DNA of 42,465 nucleotides, taken from Clostridia bacterium (lineage in GTDB: Bacteria > Bacillota > Clostridia > Christensenellales > Borkfalkiaceae). Shown in pieces: positions 16,559 through 23,019 of the stretch. Where the stretch lies: assembly GCA_017463025.1 (NCBI GenBank), contig JAFTPZ010000010.1, positions 1 through 42,465 of the forward strand, written 5' to 3'. The notes below the pieces were generated by a model. That model saw nothing but the letters and a program-made list of their open reading frames with translations. It was not told the DNA's origin and searched no databases. Each line of letters starts with the position of its first letter. Within the stretch, counting starts at the first letter, position 1. The position numbers and the translations under genes were made by a program.

Positions 16559-17127
16559 TGGATAAATTTTTAAGTCAGTGGTACGGCGTTTTGGCGTTCG
16601 TGCTCTTCGATATCACGGCGTTTATATTTATCGTCGCCCTCACCTACCGTTGGTTTTTTAAGCGTATATTCGATTTCTTCGTTTCCCTCGTTTGTATCGT
16701 CGCGTTATCGCCGTTATATTTATGTATACACGTGCGCGCGCGCAAGGCGAAAAAACGGGGCGAGATCGAACGTATTTTGTTTGCCGAGGAATTTATAGGA
16801 AAGAAAGGAAAAGTCGTTTCTTTACACCGCTTTTCGGGCAAATTCGGTAAATACGACGGACTTGCGCGATTGTTAGACGTATTTTTGGGAAAAATGAGCG
16901 TGATCGGCTACGAGCCCTTAACGGAGGCGGAGTGCGAGCGTTTGACGGAAGTCGAGTTCGATCGGCATCTTGTGAAAGCGGGGCTGATCCACCCTTACAA
17001 GGTTTTGGGCGTTGAAAAGGCGGATATGCTCAAAGCGGACGAAAAATACGCGTGGAATTTCTCGTTCTTTACGGATATGAAGATATTTTTCACGTGGCTA
17101 CTGAAAAAGATACGCGGTCAAGATTGA
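16555..17127 (+). CDS. Degenerate phosphoglycosyl transferase (bacterial sugar transferase family)
   Basis: 190 residues. Similar in layout to the PF02397 sugar transferases (PglC/WcaJ core), which link a sugar phosphate to undecaprenyl phosphate. An extra TM segment lies at ~10-32, then the family's membrane entry KRIFDFFVSLVCIVALSPLYL, then LLDVFLGKMSVIGYEPL, corresponding to the usual INVLKGDMSLVGPRPL. The C-terminal WNFSFFTDMKIFFTWL is also family-like. The catalytic Asp-Glu dyad of the family appears here as D101-G102 and the L-P-Q-L context is altered, so activity is doubtful. It overlaps ysxC by 4 nt and ends inside a terminator. The real role is unknown. Confidence 0.65.
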   Translation: MMDKFLSQWYGVLAFVLFDITAFIFIVALTYRWFFKRIFDFFVSLVCIVALSPLYLCIHVRARKAKKRGEIERILFAEEFIGKKGKVVSLHRFSGKFGKYDGLARLLDVFLGKMSVIGYEPLTEAECERLTEVEFDRHLVKAGLIHPYKVLGVEKADMLKADEKYAWNFSFFTDMKIFFTWLLKKIRGQD

Positions 17128-17141
17128 CCGCGTGTTTTTTG
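17112..17141. terminator. Terminator between two convergent genes
   Basis: 9-bp stem ACGCGGTCA/TGACCGCGT, 4-nt loop, then GTTTTTT. The stop codons of both the transferase gene and the convergent membrane protein lie within it. Confidence 0.85.
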
Positions 17142-17816
17142 TTCTTTTTGTTGAATAAACTCGTACAAGGCTTTTTCCGTGCGGAAAAAATAAATATCTC
17201 CGCGACTTTTGGAGGGGTACTCGTCCGCAAAGCTACCTCTCATCTTTTTTCCGCCTTCAAGAATCATCAACTTATGTATTCCGTATCGGTCGGGATATTC
17301 TCCTTTCGTCTTTTCCTGCGTTTTTGCCTTAAAGCAGGTGTTGAGTTGCTTTTTGCCGTCCCAATCCACCGACCAAGACTCCCAGTCCGTGTCCTTGCTT
17401 TCATCCGTTTTCCATTTGATCTTACCTTCGGATAACAATTCGTAATCTCTGTTGTTTCCGAAAAAATGTACTTCGTATAAATCTTGTTTTACTTCCGTCG
17501 TTCCTGCACGCAAACCGTTCGGCTTGGGATTTCCGTCCTCGTCGAATTTTATGTGTAAATGATACCAATTTCCCCCCAGAGGAAAGACCTCTTTTTTCAC
17601 GTGTACAACGAATATTTTGTGTGCAAAATATACGACCGTATAAATCACCATATATAAAAATACGGAAGAGATAAAATCAAAAACGTTTATCAGCCAAGCG
17701 ACGGAAAACCAACTTTCCAACAACGCGTAAAAATACTTGTTAATCATCATATTTACAATCGTATAAATGGAAAACACCACGCCGTGTAATCCGAAAATAA
17801 ACTTTATTTTTTTCAT
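17118..17816 (-). CDS. Protein with two TM segments and a C-terminal beta-rich domain (Cap15-like layout)
   Basis: 232 residues. Two hydrophobic segments lie near ~5-25 and ~45-68, followed by a beta-strand-rich soluble domain (~78-215). That domain starts GGNWYHLHI, alternates short strands (DLYEVHFFGN, GKIKWKT, MRGSFADEYP) and ends in a G-D-I-Y-F-F-R strand. The same layout, 2TM plus a small beta barrel, is known from CBASS effector Cap15 (S-2TM-beta). The resemblance is by architecture and strand pattern only. No CD-NTase or other CBASS gene is nearby. It lies 18 bp behind an IMPase-family gene on the same strand, so the two are probably co-transcribed. Function unknown. Confidence 0.7.
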   Translation of the reverse strand: MKKIKFIFGLHGVVFSIYTIVNMMINKYFYALLESWFSVAWLINVFDFISSVFLYMVIYTVVYFAHKIFVVHVKKEVFPLGGNWYHLHIKFDEDGNPKPNGLRAGTTEVKQDLYEVHFFGNNRDYELLSEGKIKWKTDESKDTDWESWSVDWDGKKQLNTCFKAKTQEKTKGEYPDRYGIHKLMILEGGKKMRGSFADEYPSKSRGDIYFFRTEKALYEFIQQKEQKTRGQS

Positions 17817-17834
17817 TCGTTTTTCCTCCCTTTC

Positions 17835-18650
17835 TTATCTGTTTTTTAACAAAGACAAAAGATACGCGTACGTGTCGGCGTTGCCGGCTACAATGGTGGA
17901 GGGTTCGTCAAAGAGAAGCTTTTCGCCGTTCCATTGCGAAATTTTCCCGCCTGCCTCCTCCAAAATCAAAGAGGCGGCGCAATAATCCCAAACCTTTATT
18001 TTCCGTTCGAAATAACCGTCTATCTTCCCTGCCGCAATATAGCAGACGGCAAGAGCCGAGGAACATATACGACGCAGATCCATACAGTTTTCAAATACTT
18101 TTTTCGCAAGCTCGAAACTCTCTTGCGCTACCCCTTTATTCGTAGAGCCTGCGCCAAATTCGACGATCGCTTGTCTATGGGGCAGATCGGACGTTTTTAA
18201 TTTGTTACGACGGTAATTTTCCACGCCCACGCGGAGCAGATTCCGTATGCCGTTTTTCGCGTTATAAAAATATGCGCCCTTTCCTTTTACGGAAAAATAC
18301 ATCTCTCCCGAAAAGGGGGAATAGACTACGCCGAATTTTACCTCGTTTCCCGAATAATATCCAAGGGAGATAGAGCTTTGATTGTAATTTCGGATAAGAT
18401 TGGTCGTACCGTCGATAGGGTCTAAAACGAACCGTTCGCCTGCGTGCACGTGTTTAGGTTCTTCCTCCGTTACGAACGCTACGCTTGGAGCAACGTCGAA
18501 AAGTCCGCGTTTGATAAAGGCGCTGATTTCCATATCCACGGCGGTAACGAAATCCGCCTCGCCTTTCAGATTTACACGGTTTCTTAACGTTTGATCTTTC
18601 GCGATATGTCGCGCGTCGTATACCAGTTGGACGATCTTGTTATAATCCAT
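17835..18650 (-). CDS. Inositol monophosphatase-family (SuhB/CysQ-like) phosphatase
   Basis: 271 residues. Li+-sensitive, Mg2+-dependent phosphatase superfamily; family substrates are inositol phosphate, fructose-1,6-bisphosphate or 3'-phosphoadenosine phosphates. Metal-binding motifs are complete: the acidic pair in TEEE (62-64), DPIDGTTN (77-84) and the C-terminal WDYCAASLILEEAGG. No substrate-specific feature was recognised. GGAG precedes the ATG, and a good promoter lies upstream. It is the first gene of a two-gene unit with the 2TM/beta protein. Confidence 0.88.
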   Translation of the reverse strand: MDYNKIVQLVYDARHIAKDQTLRNRVNLKGEADFVTAVDMEISAFIKRGLFDVAPSVAFVTEEEPKHVHAGERFVLDPIDGTTNLIRNYNQSSISLGYYSGNEVKFGVVYSPFSGEMYFSVKGKGAYFYNAKNGIRNLLRVGVENYRRNKLKTSDLPHRQAIVEFGAGSTNKGVAQESFELAKKVFENCMDLRRICSSALAVCYIAAGKIDGYFERKIKVWDYCAASLILEEAGGKISQWNGEKLLFDEPSTIVAGNADTYAYLLSLLKNR

Positions 18651-18681
18651 ACTTTATCTCCTTAAAGTTTTTCTCTTTTTT

Positions 18682-18710
18682 ATTCTATCATATCCGTACC
18701 GTTTTTTCAA
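18682..18710 (-). promoter_or_regulatory. Sigma-A promoter for the phosphatase and 2TM/beta protein
   Basis: Minus strand TTGAAA (18710-18705), 17-bp spacer ending TGA, then TAGAAT (18687-18682), i.e. an extended -10 form. Confidence 0.75.
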
Positions 18711-18734
18711 TCATATTTTATAAATTTTTACAAA

Positions 18735-18784
18735 AAAAATAAAAAAGTCGCACGTCCCCGTTTTTTCGGGAGCGCACGACTTTT
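18735..18784 (-). terminator. Terminator after the small helical protein
   Basis: A long stem (AAAAGTCGTGCG paired with CGCACGACTTTT-type arms, interior CCCG/CGGG) closes a short A/T loop and leads on the minus strand into a T-rich tract. It lies 15 bp downstream of the gene's stop. Confidence 0.85.
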
Positions 18785-18798
18785 CTCTTACCTTATAC

Positions 18799-19245
18799 TT
18801 ATAAATATTCTTTCCATTTCTTTTCGAACTGTTCTTCTCTTTCGATCATTTCGTTCAAAAGCTCCAAGATCTCGTCCGAGCCGTTTGCATACGTTTCGCT
18901 TGCGGACGTGCGCAGAGAATTTATCCCCATCACCGTGCCTTGTACCATCATATCCGCGATATGCGCTCTCGAATTGTCGGTGAGCGTATTCATTTTGATC
19001 GAACCCCACATCATTGCTTTTTTGAACGCATTCGGCTCTTTCAGCTCGATACCTCTATCCTTTGCGATCATTGCGGCGCGCGCGGAAAATTTTTCGTATT
19101 CCTCGTGCTGGGCGTGAAGCTCCTCTTTGATCTCCTCGTCGTCCACTTGGGGCAATATATCCGCGATCGATTGCAGAGCAAGCTGGGCGTTTCTGTAAAT
19201 TTCCGCAAGTATTTCTTCCGATTGTTTTTTGTTTTCGTTTTCCAT
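18799..19245 (-). CDS. Small all-helical protein of unknown function
   Basis: 148 residues, soluble, predicted four long helices, with many Glu/Lys and conserved-looking EEYEKF and an M-W-G-S-I-K-M-N-T-L central helix. The shape suggests a ferritin-like or four-helix-bundle protein (DUF2383-like), but the metal-binding ExxH motifs are not seen. No membrane segment or signal is present. ATG 19245 has an AGGAG-type site upstream. It is monocistronic, divergent from rplU and closed by a strong terminator. I do not recognise a specific function. Confidence 0.7.
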   Translation of the reverse strand: MENENKKQSEEILAEIYRNAQLALQSIADILPQVDDEEIKEELHAQHEEYEKFSARAAMIAKDRGIELKEPNAFKKAMMWGSIKMNTLTDNSRAHIADMMVQGTVMGINSLRTSASETYANGSDEILELLNEMIEREEQFEKKWKEYL

Positions 19246-19306
19246 AAATTTCGATCTCCTTTTTTATTATTTTTCCGTAAATTTACGAAAAATATGCGAA
19301 AATCGC

Positions 19307-19336
19307 TTGACGAAATAGAGTAAAGTGTGGTATAGT
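19307..19336 (+). promoter_or_regulatory. Sigma-A promoter for rplU-rpmA
   Basis: TTGACG (19307-19312), 18-bp spacer, TATAGT (19331-19336). The expected transcript starts ~90 nt before rplU. Confidence 0.75.
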
Positions 19337-19340
19337 TATA

Positions 19341-19430
19341 CCCGAGCCGATAGAAACGGGCTTTTTTAAGTCGCTCAAAATCAGGGCGCGCCTTGGGTTC
19401 TTCGAGACTGGAAAGAGGAGGTAAAACAAC
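19341..19430 (+). ncRNA. Probable L21 (rplU) leader RNA
   Basis: The ~90-nt 5' region of rplU contains a CCCGAG...CGGGC hairpin followed directly by a run of six T, which resembles an attenuator, and then a second G/C-rich segment before AGAGGAGG. An L21 leader of this sort is known upstream of rplU in Bacillota and is thought to act in autoregulation. Assignment rests on position and structure, not on an alignment. Confidence 0.45.
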
Positions 19431-19432
19431 TT

Positions 19433-19738
19433 ATGTACGCTATTATCGATAACGGAAACAAGCAGTATAAAGTGGCGGAAGGCGACGTGGTACGCGTGGA
19501 AAAACTCGCGGCGAACGAAGGCGACAGCGTGAACTTCAAAGTGCTTATGGTTTCCGACGAGAACGGTATCAAAACGGGCGCGGAAGTCGCGAACGCAAAG
19601 GTTACCGCAACGGTCGTTAAACAGGACAAAGCGAAGAAAATTATCGTTTTCAAGTATAAGGCCAAGAAGAACGAACGTAAGAAGCAGGGACACAGACAGC
19701 CCTTCACCGCAGTAAAAGTCGAAAAGATCGAGCTTTGA
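19433..19738 (+). CDS. rplU: 50S ribosomal protein L21
   Basis: 101 residues, the usual length. It binds 23S rRNA domain V/I region together with L20. It has the typical start [18 protein letters not shown] and the C-terminal [14 protein letters not shown] signature. AGAGGAGG lies upstream of the ATG. It is followed after 34 bp by rpmA. In most Bacillota the small protease gene prp (ysxB) sits between these two; here the gap is too short to hold it. Confidence 0.98.
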   Translation: MYAIIDNGNKQYKVAEGDVVRVEKLAANEGDSVNFKVLMVSDENGIKTGAEVANAKVTATVVKQDKAKKIIVFKYKAKKNERKKQGHRQPFTAVKVEKIEL

Positions 19739-19772
19739 TTGCACAAAATTTTGATTACAAGGAGAGATAAAA

Positions 19773-20057
19773 ATGATTTTATTCAGTTTATTCGCTCATA
19801 AAAAAGGTACGGGTTCTTCCCACAACGGAAGAGACAGCGAGGCAAAACGTCTTGGCACGAAGCGTAGCGACGGTCAAGCGGTTCTCGCAGGGAATATTCT
19901 CGTTCGCCAGAGAGGCACGAAGATTCATCCCGGTACGAACGTAGGCATCGGCAAAGACGATACCCTGTTCGCGCTTGTCGACGGCGTCGTTCGTTACGAA
20001 AGAATGGGCAAAGACAAGAAAAAAGCAAGCGTTTATCCCGTTGCGGACGCGCAATAA
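19773..20057 (+). CDS. rpmA: 50S ribosomal protein L27, with cleavable N-terminal extension
   Basis: 94 residues. Part of the peptidyl-transferase region, whose N-terminus reaches the tRNA ends. The mature form should start AHKKGTGSS; a seven-residue extension MILFSLF precedes it. In Bacillota and relatives such an extension (typically LQFF before AxKKG) is removed by the cysteine protease Prp, and removal is essential. The extension here fits that pattern but is shorter than usual, and no prp gene lies in the window. GGAGAG precedes the ATG. Confidence 0.98.
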   Translation: MILFSLFAHKKGTGSSHNGRDSEAKRLGTKRSDGQAVLAGNILVRQRGTKIHPGTNVGIGKDDTLFALVDGVVRYERMGKDKKKASVYPVADAQ

Positions 20058-20077
20058 GCTTTACAAAACAAAAATTT

Positions 20078-20110
20078 ATCCCGACTGTTTTAGCAGTCGG
20101 GATTTTTCTT
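20078..20110 (+). terminator. Terminator after rpmA
   Basis: 10-bp stem ATCCCGACTG/CAGTCGGGAT, 6-nt loop, then TTTTCTTTCTT. It also lies just downstream of the convergent beta-propeller gene. Confidence 0.88.
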
Positions 20111-20112
20111 TC

Positions 20113-21312
20113 TTATCTTGCGTTTACCTTCAAACAGAAATCCGTTTCGAACAGTTTTTTCTTTTTGATAACGTCTTTTTCTTCCGTCAATGCAAACACG
20201 CGTTTACCGTTGGTATATACGAGCGCGGTCTTGCCGTCCTCTTCCGTGATACAGTAATCGGCGACGCCGCGCGCAAGCTCGTATTCACCGATAAATTTAC
20301 CGTTTTCGTCTTGCATCAACTGCACGAGCGTCCAGCTGCGCGGAATAAAGCCGTACTCCTCCGATTTTTTATTCTTTTTCAATTCCTTATCTACGTGAAC
20401 AAGGTTGTTATTCACCCAAACTTTCTTTTTATCTACGCCGTTTTTCGCCGCGTCGCCGCCGTTGCCGATCGAACGAGCCGACTGTCCGTTTACGAGCGGT
20501 TTTTTCGCAAAGCACATCACGAACGCCGAAATAAAGCCTCCGATCGCCTGCAAAATACGTACGGGAATCAAAAGTATCTGTAAAAAAATATTTTCGCCGT
20601 CGTTATCTTCGTCCGGTTTACGGATACAATACAAATTTCCGTCCTTATCCTTGATCGGTTTTATGTAGGAAAGTTTCCGATCGCTCACGAGCGTTCGTAT
20701 ATCCAACGTTTCGGGATCGATCTCGTAAATTTCCGAGGGCAGGTACGTGATGAACGCGTTATTCTGATCCCTGCCTACCGCGTAGGAATTGAACAAAACC
20801 TTGCCGTCTTTATCCATAGAGGGGTTTTCGTCCAGACTGTCGCCGCCCGTCAGCGTCTTATATTCGCCGCCGCCGTTTTTATCGAAAATCGCTATATTCG
20901 AACACACGGAATCGGTGCGTACGGTCGCGAGCATATCCCCCGTTTTTGCGAGCGAAAGGGAGGTGAATTCCACCTCGTTGGAGGATATCAAATGCGCCTC
21001 CGTCTGCTCCTTATCGTCGGTATATTTATAATAGATTCCCGACGTACCGTTCACTGTAAACGCGTATACGATCTTATTTTCCTCTATCGTGGGAGAAACG
21101 ACGTGTACGAGAGAACGTACTTCCGATTCGTCCTCGGTATCGAAATAATAATCCTCCGACATCATCAGATCGCTGCTTTTTTTCCATTCCTTACTTTTCG
21201 CCGCTTTCAGCGCGTTTTCCTTATATCGCGTGATATACGCGCTTTCGTAAATTTTCTTTTCACCGTTTTCGTAAACGCCGAGCTTTTCGCCGTCTGCAAA
21301 CGTTATCTTCAT
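20113..21312 (-). CDS. Beta-propeller-like (PD40/WD40-type) protein with one internal TM segment
   Basis: 399 residues. The first ~260 residues read as repeated propeller blades of the TolB/PD40 kind (for example SLSLAKTGDMLATVRTD, NPSMDKDGKVLFNSY, then YEIDPETLDIRTLVSD). A single hydrophobic stretch at ~271-292 interrupts the fold, followed by a Lys/Asn-rich segment and further blade-like strands. There is no N-terminal signal peptide. It starts 10 bp after rsmG on the same strand, so the two are co-transcribed. A sensory or scaffolding role is possible, but the function is unknown. Confidence 0.65.
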   Translation of the reverse strand: MKITFADGEKLGVYENGEKKIYESAYITRYKENALKAAKSKEWKKSSDLMMSEDYYFDTEDESEVRSLVHVVSPTIEENKIVYAFTVNGTSGIYYKYTDDKEQTEAHLISSNEVEFTSLSLAKTGDMLATVRTDSVCSNIAIFDKNGGGEYKTLTGGDSLDENPSMDKDGKVLFNSYAVGRDQNNAFITYLPSEIYEIDPETLDIRTLVSDRKLSYIKPIKDKDGNLYCIRKPDEDNDGENIFLQILLIPVRILQAIGGFISAFVMCFAKKPLVNGQSARSIGNGGDAAKNGVDKKKVWVNNNLVHVDKELKKNKKSEEYGFIPRSWTLVQLMQDENGKFIGEYELARGVADYCITEEDGKTALVYTNGKRVFALTEEKDVIKKKKLFETDFCLKVNAR

Positions 21313-21322
21313 TTTGGATACC

Positions 21323-22018
21323 TCATAAAGGAGATTTTCTTTCTTTTCCCTGACCGCGCGGATATTTTTCAGGGGTGTTTTTTATTTTTTTTACGACCGC
21401 GAGCGTGCGATCGCCGTAATTTTCGGGCAACGAATACGCGACCACGCTTTCCAACTTTCCGCCTAAAATCTTATACGCGGACTGCGCCTCCTCGATCTCC
21501 TCCGTATCGCCGCTCTTATACGCGATAAACGAACCGCCTTTTTTTACGAATGGCAGGCAATACTCGGAAAGCGTATTCATTCTCGCGACCGCTCTTGCGG
21601 TGGCGTGATCGTATTGCTCGCGAAAATTCTTATCCTTTGCGCAATCTTCGGCGCGTAAGTTATAAATATGCATTCCGGAAAAACCGAAGTTATCCACAAC
21701 CGCCCGTAAAAATTCGCATTTTTTACCCACGCTTTCAAAAAGATCGAATTGAAGATCGGGGCGGAGTATCTTCAAAACGATAGAGGGAAAGCCCGCTCCC
21801 GAACCGATCTCCGCCACCCGCGCGCCTCTTGCAAATAGGTCCGCGCCGAGCGCGCTGTCCAAGAAATGTTTATAGTATATATCCCTTTCCTCCGTGATCG
21901 AAGTAAGGTTGTATTTTTCGTTATATTCCAGCAAAAGCGCGCGAAATTTCTCAAATTCCCTCCGTTTTTCAACGAATATGACGCTTTCGTATCTTTTAAT
22001 AACCTCTTGCATTTCCAT
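21323..22018 (-). CDS. rsmG: 16S rRNA (guanine527-N7)-methyltransferase RsmG
   Basis: 231 residues. It methylates G527 of 16S rRNA; loss gives low-level streptomycin resistance. Rossmann SAM motif is VAEIGSGAGFPSIVL, then FDLFESVGKKCEFL. The N-terminal NEKYNLTSITEERDIYYKHFLDS is typical. The C-terminus has ~20 extra residues. ATG 22018 lies only 7 nt after the -10 hexamer, and there is no Shine-Dalgarno, so the mRNA is probably leaderless; a second in-frame ATG is at 22012. It sits beside the replication origin, its usual place in Bacteria. Confidence 0.95.
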   Translation of the reverse strand: MEMQEVIKRYESVIFVEKRREFEKFRALLLEYNEKYNLTSITEERDIYYKHFLDSALGADLFARGARVAEIGSGAGFPSIVLKILRPDLQFDLFESVGKKCEFLRAVVDNFGFSGMHIYNLRAEDCAKDKNFREQYDHATARAVARMNTLSEYCLPFVKKGGSFIAYKSGDTEEIEEAQSAYKILGGKLESVVAYSLPENYGDRTLAVVKKIKNTPEKYPRGQGKERKSPL

Positions 22019-22025
22019 AGCCTAT

Positions 22026-22054
22026 ATTATAACACTTCTTATTAAAAATATCAA
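22026..22054 (-). promoter_or_regulatory. Sigma-A promoter of rsmG, abutting the start codon
   Basis: Minus strand TTGATA (22054-22049), 17-bp spacer, TATAAT (22031-22026). Only 7 nt separate the -10 from ATG 22018. Confidence 0.85.
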
Positions 22055-22099
22055 TCCTTTTATCTACGTTTTTTTAAGTGAATTTGTTTATAAAGATTT

Positions 22100-22400
22100 C
22101 CACTCTGTGGATAAAATTGGTGGAAAACTACTTTTTAATTTATATTTATTTACAAAAACTTATAAATATTCAATTTTGTGAGGTATTGTTTTCGAGGGTT
22201 GTCCACTTGTCCACAAAATATGCACAATTTTATCCACTTGAAAAAGGACGGTTGTCCACCGCTCTTTTGCGTTGTGAATCTTCTTATTTTATAAGGATTT
22301 GCGAAGATAAAAAAACGGGTTGTCCACTTGTCCACAACACCCTACTAATACTACTACTTATACTTTTTATATATAAATATCATACAATCGAAAGCCAAAG
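22100..22400. other. oriC: Replication origin region (oriC) with DnaA boxes and DnaA-trios
   Basis: Within the 417-bp gap between rsmG and the SLOG gene are DnaA boxes at 22106-22114 (exact TTATCCACA on the minus strand), 22199-22207, 22207-22215, 22230-22238, 22252-22260, 22320-22328 and 22328-22336. Two of them form overlapping pairs inside a 21-bp direct repeat (22196-22216 and 22317-22337). Directly after the last pair come a short C-rich spacer and then DnaA-trio elements in register from 22342 (CTA CTA ATA CTA CTA), leading into AT-rich DNA. This is the arrangement of the B. subtilis basal unwinding system. dnaA itself is not adjacent. Confidence 0.85.
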
Positions 22401-22401
22401 C

Positions 22402-22429
22402 TTGACAATTTTTTTGCTTTTGCTATAAT
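22402..22429 (+). promoter_or_regulatory. Sigma-A promoter of the SLOG gene, abutting the start codon
   Basis: TTGACA (22402-22407), 16-bp spacer, TATAAT (22424-22429), then 6 nt to ATG 22436. Confidence 0.85.
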
Positions 22430-22435
22430 AGAGGT

Positions 22436-22903
22436 ATGTATATAGTGTGTGAAAGCTGCGCCTTTACGGGGCATAGGCAAATATCAGACGATCTGGACGA
22501 GCAAAAACTCATAGATATCATAAAAGAGCTTATCCAAAAGGGCGTGAAGACCTTTTATTGCGGTATGGCGATGGGATTTGATCTGCTTGCGGCGGAAACG
22601 CTGTTAAAAGTAAAGGAAACGTATTCGGACGTGAAAATCATCGCCTGTATTCCCTATTACGGACAGGAAAAAAATTTTTCAGACGCGGATAAAAAAAGAT
22701 ACGTGGATATATTAAAAAAAGCGGACGAACAGGTTCTCGTTTCCGATCGGTATTATAAAGGGTGTATGCTCAAACGGGATCGGTATATGGCGGACATGGC
22801 GGACGTGCTCGTGGCATATAAGAGAAAGGAAACGGGCGGAACGGCGTATACGGTGAAGTATTTCGAGAAAAAATATCCCTTAAAAGAGATAATTTATCTG
22901 TAA
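22436..22903 (+). CDS. SLOG-domain protein, DUF1273/YpsA-like
   Basis: 155 residues. SLOG (YpsA/DprA-like Rossmann) family, whose members bind nucleotides or nucleotide-derived signals. Visible family features are the N-terminal F-T-G-H-R, the G-M-A-M-G-F-D-L-L-A-A-E loop, the strand KIIACIPYYGQE and the C-terminal MADVLVAY-K-GGTAYTVKYF. It occupies the place between origin and dnaN that dnaA normally has. Its -10 ends 6 nt before ATG 22436, so the mRNA is probably leaderless; a GTG at 22445 with GAGG at normal spacing is the alternative start. Function in this position is unknown. Confidence 0.85.
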   Translation: MYIVCESCAFTGHRQISDDLDEQKLIDIIKELIQKGVKTFYCGMAMGFDLLAAETLLKVKETYSDVKIIACIPYYGQEKNFSDADKKRYVDILKKADEQVLVSDRYYKGCMLKRDRYMADMADVLVAYKRKETGGTAYTVKYFEKKYPLKEIIYL

Positions 22904-22946
22904 TAAAAAAATGCTGTGAAATTCTTTGTATGCAAGGGGTTTTTGC

Positions 22947-22975
22947 TTGCAAAAAAACAGCGTATATGGTAAAAT
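22947..22975 (+). promoter_or_regulatory. Sigma-A promoter for dnaN
   Basis: TTGCAA (22947-22952), 17-bp spacer ending TGG, TAAAAT (22970-22975), 44 bp before dnaN. Confidence 0.7.
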
Positions 22976-23019
22976 AAAACAAGGAAAAACTCTGAAAAAC
23001 AAAGAGGAGAAATAAATAT

